A DNA stretch of 64,000 nt from Fasciola hepatica (Eukaryota > Platyhelminthes > Trematoda > Plagiorchiida > Fasciolidae). Location of the stretch: NCBI GenBank assembly GCA_948099385.1, contig CANUEZ040000029.1, forward strand, positions 3,255,501-3,319,500. Direction: 5' to 3'. The position numbers and the translations under genes were made by a program. Below, in pieces: positions 56,535 through 64,000 of this stretch (within the stretch, counting starts at the first letter, position 1; each line of letters begins with the position of its first letter). The notes beneath the pieces are model-generated. The model searched no databases and was not told the origin of the DNA. It saw only the letters and a list, made by a program, of their open reading frames with translations.

Positions 56535-58070
56535 TTGTTTCGATGTTCTTGTTCCGAACCATTGTCTGTCCGGATGAAAGTTAACGAAGCTGTTTTATGT
56601 GGTCTGGTTGGTACTGGAGCGACGTGTAGCTTAATAAACGTAAAGTTGACGGCGGCAATCGAAAACACTGAATTGGCTCCTTGTAGTATATTTCTAACTG
56701 CCCTAAATGGTCGGAAGTCAACCACCAGAGGGATGATCATATCGAATTTGGAATTGGGTGGCATTTCTATGGTGCAGCCTCTAATAGTGATAGAAGGGAT
56801 CCCGTGCGGCGTGATAATCAGAAAAGACGTTTTGATGGATTTCGGATGTGTAATTGATGTCCCAGTGAAGAGGTCATATCTGGGAAATGGGAAAAGTGAC
56901 GCCTTTGGTCGGGACAAGATCAGTACAAACAGTTGTGCAACGACACCGGCAAAGGAAATATGCGAAACACACTTTGATGAGTTCCTAGCTGACAGTAACA
57001 CGGCTAAGAATAACAAGCCTTTATTTGATCTCCTGGGGAAGTTTTCGGACACGTTCTTATGGGGAAACGAGAGATTGGGACGGATAGATCTAGTCAAACA
57101 TCGAATTGACACTGGGGATGTAAAATCCATTAAAAAGGCTCCAAGGAGCATACCAATTCACTACCAAGCGGAGGTGCAGCACATAATCGAGAAGGTTCTA
57201 AAGAACGACATTGTCCAACCATCACATTCTCCTTGGTCTTCCTCTGTGGTAGTAGTTGAGAAAAGAAAACTTCGCTTGCGTGTTGACTACAGGGAACCTA
57301 ATACTGTCACCAGGCGGGACTCGTTCCCACTTCCTGTCATGGACGACTTGTTTGACGGTCCAGGAGGTATTCAGTACTTCAGCACCCTAGATTTGGCATC
57401 CGGATGTGGGCAAGTTGAACTCACGGCAGAAAATCGTGGGAAGTCAGCGTTCGCAACTCCAGTTGGGCTTTATGAGTTCCAGACGGTACCTTTTGGACTG
57501 ACTAACGCACCAGTTACTTTACGACGTCTGATGAATCGTATTTTGAAGGGACTGACTCCCTCAAAGTGCATTGTATACATTACTGATGTACTGATTCGTC
57601 AGAGGACGAAGGAGGAACATTTAAGAAACTTGGAACTAGTTTTTGGAAGAATTGGAGATACGGGACCTAAGCTGAAGCCGTGCAAATGTAAATTCCTCAC
57701 CAAGGAGGTAAGTTTCCACATCATATTTGGCCAGGGAATGAAAACTGAGCCGGATAAAATTGAACAAGTGCTAAATTGGCCAACCCCTGACAATGCTGCG
57801 GAATTTAGGAGTTTCTTAGGACTGGCTCCTTGTGACCGTCGCTTCATCAAAGGTTTTGCAGAACGGACGGTATCGTTGCATGCTCTTTTGCTCAAGGACG
57901 ACAGCTTGAATTGGGAGGAACGATGTGAACAGTCCTTTACGTACTTGCGTTCAGCTCTCTGCTCGGCACCCGTGCTAGCATTGCCTAACATTTTTGAAGG
58001 AACTGGTGATTTCATTCTGGACACGGATGCGAGTGACGGGGCCATTGGAGCCGTGTTATTACGGGTGTGA
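56535..58070 (+). pseudogene. Old gypsy protease and reverse transcriptase with lost catalytic residues
   Basis: A 511-codon frame with no stop, yet both active sites are changed. The protease reads LVGTGATCSLI, with Gly where the catalytic Asp of DTGA should be. The polymerase box reads YITDV instead of YxDDV, so one of the two metal-binding Asp is lost. Other blocks are well kept: SHSPWSSSVVVVEK, LRVDYREPN, FPLPVMDDL, FSTLDLASG (motif A Asp present), PFGLTNAPV. The RNase H start FILDTDASDGAIGAVLL precedes a TGA at 58068. A long open frame with dead catalytic sites suggests slow decay. Confidence 0.88.
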
Positions 58071-59510
58071 CGGGGTGGAATAGAGCATGTTATCGCCTAC
58101 GGAAGTGAAACGCTATGTCAGCGGGAGGGAAATTATTGCACAACACCAAAAGAAATGCTAGCTCTGGTCACCTTTGTCAAAAAGTTTAGACAATATCTAA
58201 TTGGGCGACGATTTTGAATTTGCGCAAACCACCTAGCCTCTTTGCGATCACAAAATTTCAAAGACCTCCAGAGACAGACAACCCGGTGGCAGGAGCAGTT
58301 GCAGAAGTTTGATTACGTGATTGAACATTGGCCGGGTGACCGTCATTCAAATGCGGATGCATTTTCGAGGAGGCCAGTTCGAAACCACGGAAATCGCCCT
58401 TCTTGCACTGTCAGCTATGTGGCGCAAATCAGTCTATATGAAGATACTGGGGAACAGTGGGGTTCTATTCAGTCTAGCGATAATGACACAGACTTCATTT
58501 ATACAAAGGCAAAGGCAAGAAGCAAGAAACCTACTCAGCGAGAGATGGCAGGGTGCGGTTTATGGACTATGCATCTGTAAAGCCTCTGGGATGGTCTGAG
58601 CTTTGTGGATAATGTTTTAGTTTTCCAGTTTCGTCCCAATGATCCAACCAAAGTCATCATCCCTCGTTCCATGGTGCAAAGGGTTCTTACAACATTGTAC
58701 GCTGAGCTGGGCCATGTTTGTGTCAACAAACTAAAGCATGCCACACGGACTCGGTTCTGATGGCCTTACGAGTGCAGAGATGTATTAGACTTCTGCAGGA
58801 CTTGTGAACGTTGCGGCAGTTTTAAGAATCCCAGAACCGCACTACGTGCTCCGTTACAGCTCATAGTAGTTGGGATTCCCAATGAAATAGTATGAATTTA
58901 ATCGGATCGCTACCACTCACACAACGCGGAAATAAATGCTTTTTGGTTGTATTAAGTTCCTCAGTTCCGAGGATGCCAAAACCGTTGCAGACGCAATCCC
59001 AAAGCATTGGATTTGTCAGTGGGGCGCACCGGGCCAACTGCATTCTGACAAGGGTACGAATTTTGAGAGCTGTCTCGTACAAGAGCTTTGCAGGTGTGCT
59101 TGTTGACGTATCATGCACGCATCGACAAACCAGATTCCTAGCTTCCTTCGAGCGGGAACGGAGATCCGGCTTCCGTCAGATTTGCAATTACCTACAATTC
59201 ACAACCACAACACTACTGTGGTGGAGTACGTCAGGAAGCTTCGAGATACAAAAAGGAGGGGGTGAAGATCTCGCTCGAGTTCATCTCCAGGAAAACACAG
59301 GGGCGGTGAAAAGAGTAATATGACAGGAAGACATTTGGCATTCTGTTATGACCTGGAGGTTTTGTGTGGCTTCATACGTCAGTACCCACCGGGAGGAAGG
59401 GGTGCCTGCAAAGTTGTCCGGGTTTTGGAAGAGTCCCTTTTGTGTTGAAAGGGTTTTATCGGATGCAACCTGTTACTTGAAATGCATCAGTGAATAGTGG
59501 TAGTCCATCA
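58071..59510 (+). pseudogene. Old gypsy RNase H and integrase remnants
   Basis: After the stop the pieces are EHVIAYGSETL, KEMLALVTFVKKF, WPGDRHSNADAFSRRP (RNase H end), ELGHVCVNKLKHATRTRF and CRTCERCGSF (integrase zinc ligands), then MNLIGSLPLTQRGNKCFLVV (start of the core, shifted later) and KLSGFWKSPFCVERVLSDAT (C-terminal module). The core DD(E) segment is scrambled by frameshifts, and the second catalytic Asp is recognisable only out of frame near 59045. Numerous stops. Confidence 0.75.
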
Positions 59511-59708
59511 TTCGTTGTTCATTTTAATAAGCTAAGGCCCTTTCAGCGCGTAGCTTACAAAACCAACCCAACTAGTGGGATTTCACCGCCCGAAGATCAA
59601 AACTCAGTGCCGCCAGTATAGTTAGAGCTAGAGGTCCCGATAGTAGGTAGAACAGCTGTGGATCCGCGGACGGAGCCTTCCGAAAGGGAGAGCTGTGTAG
59701 TTGAAACC

Positions 59709-59889
59709 TGTGGAAGGTCATACAACTGGTCGTGTCAACGTTGCGCAAGCTTACGGTGAACCAGAAGAAGCTGGAGAAACTACTAATTTAAAAGACTGTA
59801 ACGATTAAAGAAGACTGAATCTGTGTCACATTTTCAGACAAATCTTTCCATCGCAGAGTTCTGTCTTCTCCACTTAGCTGACTTTTATA
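59709..59889 (+). repeat. Old gypsy 3' LTR
   Basis: 181 bp partner of 55404-55584. Confidence 0.85.
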
Positions 59890-60925
59890 GCTGATATCTA
59901 ATCTGCACTATATGGCATTTTTGTGTGAATTCCCACTGTATGCGTGCGTGTTGCGTAAACTGCGCAATTTCGCGCGCGTTACTAAGCCACCCACTAAACA
60001 CATCGTCAATGCATCAAAAACAACGTGTGTAAACAGCTCTAATGCAAATCAAATTAATCAACCTCCGGAATTCTCAACACGGCTTGCTCACTCATCTCTT
60101 GAATCTCTCGCTCAACCACTCACAGTGAGAGTGGGCCGTATGTATACAAACGTATGTGTGCACGTAGGCATGTAGGATAATAACACTAACCTGAGAACAG
60201 ATCAGACACAGGGTGAGGTACATAGGATCCACCATCTTGGTGGCTGCGGATCGTATCCTTCGATCGTCCAGTTGGAAATAGAAGGATAGCTGATTGAACC
60301 TTATGTCTTTTATTGGAGGCTGGATTTGCATAAACAAATGCAATCTGCATGGCAACAGTGATCCACTGCGCACGCTGACTCTTTGGATCGTCAAAAAAGA
60401 GTCTATGTGCTCCATAATTTGACGACAGTGTCGCATCCACTGTCGTTGGATCTTGATACCGATCGTAGCACGTTCCACGGAGGTCGGAATCATGTGTTCA
60501 GGAAGCAAATTCTCATCAACTTTATAAGTTCCAACCATGCTTTGCTTGGTCCGGTCCAGTTGTCGAACAATTTGCCCGGGTATTACCAGTGTTCAGAAAA
60601 TTAGCTTCTTCGCGCCTTTGGCGAAGACTGAGTTCTAAATAAATACCGAGGACAGAATGCCTCAAGGACACGGCAGTTCCCCTCCCAGATGCTGCGCTTA
60701 TTTGTCAATCCATATACACTATTCACTCATTGAATTTTTTTCTGACGTGTGTATATGTTCTGTCAATGTGGTGTTAAGATTATGTCTCTTTTACTCAGTT
60801 GCAACTGCAAACGAAATCGTAAATGCAAAAAAGAATTAGAATCAACAATCATGTGGTTCTTGAACAGCTACTTCTGTTCACTCGTTACGCTGATATTCCA
60901 CAACTGTATTTTATCCGTGTTGCGT

Positions 60926-61180
60926 TCATAGGTTGTTGTGCATAACTGTCCATTCTCCCTTTACAGAAACGAGATGTAAGTGCATTTTTGTTACCGTCTC
61001 GAACAATGTGGAAGCTCTGCTCGTTTGTCTACCGTGGTATCGAATAAAGGAGTCCGGGTACTCATGGGAGCGCAACGTGGCAAGGATATTTCCTATATCG
61101 GTTAAGAGGTTATCCTCGGTCATTATCTTTCTTGCACTACAGAACACGGTTCTGACTCAAGCGCGTTTATATTCGATAGG
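60926..61180 (-). pseudogene. Penelope-like element fragment
   Basis: The - strand frame shows VLCSARKIMTEDNLLTDIGN, then ATLRSHEYPDSFIRYHG. This is the linker between polymerase and GIY-YIG domain of Penelope-like elements; compare HRARKICSVDQLKKE...ANGYPDKFI in the element at 28656. It is a different, diverged subfamily. No polymerase or nuclease core is attached. Confidence 0.6.
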
Positions 61181-61774
61181 TTAACAAAGTGCATTTACGT
61201 CTCGCTTCATTACAGGGGTGCCTGAGTGATTCAGCTCATTGCTCAACGAATTATAAACACACCACGGAGAACCAACTAGGCCGCGGCATTACGGTTGCTG
61301 TCAATAATCCGCCACGCACCCACAACCTCATTCATGGATCACATCACTGTTGATTCTACCTTTCGCAGCCTTTATGCCTTTTCTTGCAGTGTTCTGGTTG
61401 CCTGATTTTTCTGCCGTTTCTGAAAATCGAGCAGGCCCGAACCCCATAGCCAGATGCGCTTGGTGTATGGATAAGTAGAATCGTTGGCCTTGGGTATGAA
61501 ACTGGGAGTAGTGAACCACATCAAACTTCGATTGGTCAATTTCAGTAGAAAACCAGATGACTATCGAGTGGTCTTTTTATCACGTGCTTGTGCATAAATG
61601 TTGTGGAAAGCCCTAAGACTTGGAGTAGAAAACCACATAAGACCTTAGTAGGTACGGCGTGGTAACGCACCGAGTGAAAGTGGACTACTGTCCACCACGA
61701 AAGTGACCGGCGGTGGTTAGATTTGATTCTTTGACCTCCGAGGGGATTGTTAAACGCTTCTAAGTGGGGAAGTG

Positions 61775-61849
61775 ACGAGCAGTGGCGGGAACCAAACCCG
61801 GGTCGTAAATGGTCAAGTTCTACGACGATGACCGTTTGACCACCGCCGG
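61775..61849 (-). repeat. Decayed tRNA-like sequence
   Basis: On the - strand a perfect A-box match, TGGTCAAACGG (61842-61832), precedes GGTTTGGTTCC (61798-61788), two mismatches from the B box. The acceptor stem does not pair. Possibly a tRNA-derived repeat. Confidence 0.3.
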
Positions 61850-62493
61850 TTGTCTTTGGGTAATCACATGGCTAGCAGATACCTGTCCTAAATAGACACA
61901 TTTCAGGGGTCAACCGATTACTTCCCATCCTGTAATGGTTTTCTAGAACGGCAATGGTAATCCAAATCATTTTCTGGCTCAGTAATTCACCAAACATGCC
62001 GGATCGTCTATTTGGACAGGCGCGTTTTACTACGCTCAAGTGATTATGATAAGAATTATTGTCTCATTTGTATCTAAGAAATAAAATCAAAGGTAATCCA
62101 GTACTTCTTCCGTCGGAGAGGGCTGTCACACGTTTCTCATGTCGATACCACTTGTTTTAGGCCACTGTGGTCAGTCCATATGATTTCACTGCGTTTTGCG
62201 CCACTCCAGTGTCCATAGTCGCCGACCACGTATCCGAGTAGTATACGACATCCTCCCCCCCAGTGGTCCACACCTCAGATTTCCACGATAGCTAGGAGTA
62301 CATCAGAGAGGTCAAAAATGTTACAGGCCAGTTATACTTGTGGTGTTCAAGAGAAATCGGCCATATACCGATGTGCTCGTGTGCGTCACCAGTGAAAAGC
62401 ATATTTGGTACATTTTTGACTTGACCCTATGATGCACGTGCCCGTATGGGTTTGTTTCTCTTCGTAACCAACCAACCAACCAATCGCATTCAG

Positions 62494-62651
62494 CTAGGTA
62501 CGGAATATGTGCGTGGTGTTTCGGGTGGGGAACGGAAACGAACTTGTATCGGAATCGAACTGATCAAAGATCCATTAGTGCTGTATTTGGACGAGCCCAC
62601 AACCGGGTTGGATGCGTACACTGCCGGGTCGGTAATGAAGACACTCAGGCG
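62494..62651 (+). CDS. ABCG2: ABCG2-like transporter exon: signature, Walker B, D-loop
   Basis: A 158 bp exon between CGCATTCAG and GTGAGT. It encodes LGTEYVRGVSGGERKRTCIG and continues through DPLVLYLDEPTTGLDAYTAG to a split Arg codon. VSGGE is the ABC signature, LYLDEP the Walker B with the catalytic Glu, and TTGLD the D-loop. Together with the Walker A exon this gives a full set of ATP-site motifs up to the D-loop. Phase 0 at the start matches the preceding exon. From memory the vertebrate ABCG2 exon with these motifs is also 158 bp. The following exon with the H-loop His was not found before the window end. A TTG/GTG-initiated frame upstream is intronic. Confidence 0.92.
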
Positions 62652-64000
62652 GTGAGTTATATCGTATTCATCCGTATGCAAACGTATTCAAATAATGTCC
62701 TTATTTCCCGCATTTCCGAACTCTCTCTCTCTCTCTCACGCTCGGTCTTGTCGTCACCGCCAGTTTAACACAAATGAAAGCCACAGGCTTGTTGCATCAG
62801 CCGACACGTGGGTGGCACTGTACAGTCTCCATTCTGACATTCTGGCCCATATAACCGATACTTCTGAGTCTTTGTTAGACTTACACTATGCAATGCTTCA
62901 CGCTGTAATTTAGAAGCAAACATTAGCAGTGCAATTATTTATTTTATCCCTCCCCTCTGAAATGACAACGATTCTTGTTTCATAATCCGGGCAAATTTTG
63001 AACTCCGTGAACAAAAACGGTCCCTCTCATCTTCGAGTTAGGTGTGGTTTCGGACCCTTCTCCTTCGTCTACTTTCTTAAAGTGAGCCTTGAATGTATTG
63101 TCTATTTTTCACTCCGTGTCTATCTCCGATATACTCAAATTTACCAGTACGATCAGCGAAGGGTATCCTGGTGGGTTTTCATTGAATTTGTTAACAAAGA
63201 TGTGCGAATCTTCCAAACAATATTTCGAACTCGTCCACAGTCACAATGTCGCAAGAAGGCAAAACCGTATTCCTATTTGCTCAACTAGACAATCCAAAAT
63301 GGTAAATCATGTAAAGTTTTCACAGCCCCACAGCAGCAAGATCGATCCTCCAGCTGTTTGCACCTTTCGGCTCATTGTGTTTGCGGCCATTGAGCTTGCT
63401 TTGATGCGCACCGTTCTCGCTGTGTTGGTCCAATTGCCCTGGTTCGAGTATTGGCCATCACGATGAGACTGCGCCTTGATGTGATGTGACTGACAGCTGG
63501 CGCGCGTCCACGACCCTACTAGCTGTGCTCGATGGTTTCTCCAAGCCGAAGATGTAGTCACGTCTGACAGATCAGTGGTTAAAGTGCAGACGAAGTTCAG
63601 CCTCACTGAGCCAGTTAATGAACAACATCTGGTTCTCTACTACCGGCCATTATACCCTTGATTAACGCATCGGAGCCGAGGTCAGTTCGCAGTGTATCGA
63701 AAAAACGATGCACCGTGTGATGTGTTACACGTAAGTGTTTTTTTGGTAACACATCGGCTTGAGAACAAGCATGGTGCCAATGCAACAAAACAGAGAAAAG
63801 TTAAAAAGCCCCGGGGTGGTGGATTAAGAGTCAGGCTTAAGATCACAACAAGTAAAAGCTTTCTTTTTTAGTATTTTCACCGTACATGTTTCGTGGATTT
63901 TTTGTCCATGTTTCAATTGTTTTTGGGGAATGGGAAGTTAACGAATAGGCTATACAGCATTTGCGCCACTGGATTTTGTCCTGAGCCATATCTCTCAGCA
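62652..64000 (+). other. Start of the next ABCG2-like intron; no further exon found
   Basis: Begins GTGAGT. It contains a CT run at 62723-62740 and two open frames near 63000-63610 without recognised domain. A short stretch near 63450 (ATGAGACTGCGCCTTG) resembles one at 44065, hinting at a dispersed repeat. Confidence 0.5.

Larger units (their letters stand above)
55404..59889 (+). mobile_element. Ty3/gypsy LTR retrotransposon, old and inactivated, 4486 bp
   Basis: Direct repeats of equal length, 181 bp, flank the unit at 55404-55584 and 59709-59889. Both start TGTGGAAGGTCATAC; the left ends TTACA and the right TTATA. I count roughly 25 differences, about 86% identity, so the insertion is old. 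After the left LTR comes TGATGCCGCGACCCAGG, a primer-site-like string. A purine run, GAAAGGGAGAG, lies about 18 bp before the right LTR. Gag, protease, reverse transcriptase, RNase H and integrase remnants lie between in gypsy order. No target duplication is visible. The element is in the sense orientation of the ABCG2-like gene intron. Confidence 0.85.
52471..62493 (+). other. Intron of the ABCG2-like gene, 10.0 kb
   Basis: It starts GTGAGC and ends CGCATTCAG. It holds a LINE fragment (53370-53770), an old Ty3/gypsy element (55404-59889), a Penelope fragment (60926-61180) and a tRNA-like sequence (61775-61849). The stretches 52471-53370, 53770-55400, 59890-60920 and 61180-62490 are otherwise unassigned. 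Confidence 0.8.

Noticed and set aside
56207..57151. 314-codon frame on the - strand
   Set aside because: Antisense to the gypsy gag-protease-polymerase region, with no domain of its own; the same holds for 55413-56066 and 57599-58045.
63089..63466. Possible next ABCG2-like exon (ISDILKF-like stretch)
   Set aside because: Lacks the IHQP H-loop pattern and a phase-compatible acceptor; probably part of a dispersed repeat.
1..64000. CRISPR arrays, operons, bacterial promoters, phage modules
   Set aside because: No regularly spaced short repeats with unique spacers and no compact gene arrangement; the sequence is a repeat-rich eukaryotic genome.

Overview
This 64 kb window reads as nuclear DNA of a large, repeat-rich invertebrate genome. 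A flatworm, most likely a trematode or cestode, is my best inference. The reasons are the mix of RTE, CR1/Jockey-like and Penelope-like retroelements with Ty3/gypsy and BEL/Pao LTR elements, the long (TA)n arrays, the tRNA-derived short repeats, and a spliced eukaryotic gene with multi-kilobase introns. There are no operons, CRISPR arrays or bacterial gene structure. Almost every long open frame belongs to a mobile element or is an antisense shadow of one.

The clearest host gene is an ABCG2-like half-transporter on the + strand. I recovered four consecutive exons of its nucleotide-binding domain: 43372-43431 (Walker A), 49742-49859 (up to the Q-loop), 52318-52470 (after the Q-loop) and 62494-62651 (ABC signature, Walker B, D-loop). 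They join in phase with GT/AG borders and are separated by introns of 6.3, 2.5 and 10.0 kb filled with retroelements. The 5' exons and the membrane-domain exons were not found and are presumably outside the window. A second possible host exon lies on the - strand at 10323-10437.

Layout. 1-1.1 kb: 3' half of an intact LINE reverse transcriptase. 3.4-5.4 kb: a decayed CR1/Jockey-like LINE (-) followed by a tRNA-derived SINE. 5.4-12.5 kb: mostly unassigned, with TA arrays, two fold-back elements (8.4-8.6 and 11.8-11.9 kb) and the candidate exon. 12.5-22.9 kb: a BEL/Pao gag remnant, then a BEL/Pao element with both LTRs (13848-14194 and 22580-22930). A younger Ty3/gypsy element (17231-22193, - strand) with 385 bp LTRs is nested inside it. 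23.0-24.7 kb: a broken MULE/SWIM transposase (-). 27.5 kb: a tRNA-Thr-like gene. 28.0-30.5 kb: a Penelope-like element (reverse transcriptase plus GIY-YIG) whose 5' part is duplicated head-to-head as an 867 bp palindrome. 30.5-31.5 kb: RTE fragments. 31.7-34.6 kb: a decayed LINE with endonuclease and reverse transcriptase. 37-48.5 kb: many RTE-clade LINE fragments, including a 1.1 kb inverted duplication shared by two of them. 53.4 kb: LINE fragment. 55.4-59.9 kb: an old Ty3/gypsy element with 181 bp LTRs and mutated catalytic residues. 60.9 kb: Penelope fragment.

The most informative structures are the nested LTR elements, whose LTR divergences fit the order of insertion; the perfect-looking Penelope palindrome; the RTE segment that looks copied by gene conversion between inverted fragments; and the ABCG2-like gene hidden in the repeats. 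Family assignments come from motifs read by eye. No database search was run.
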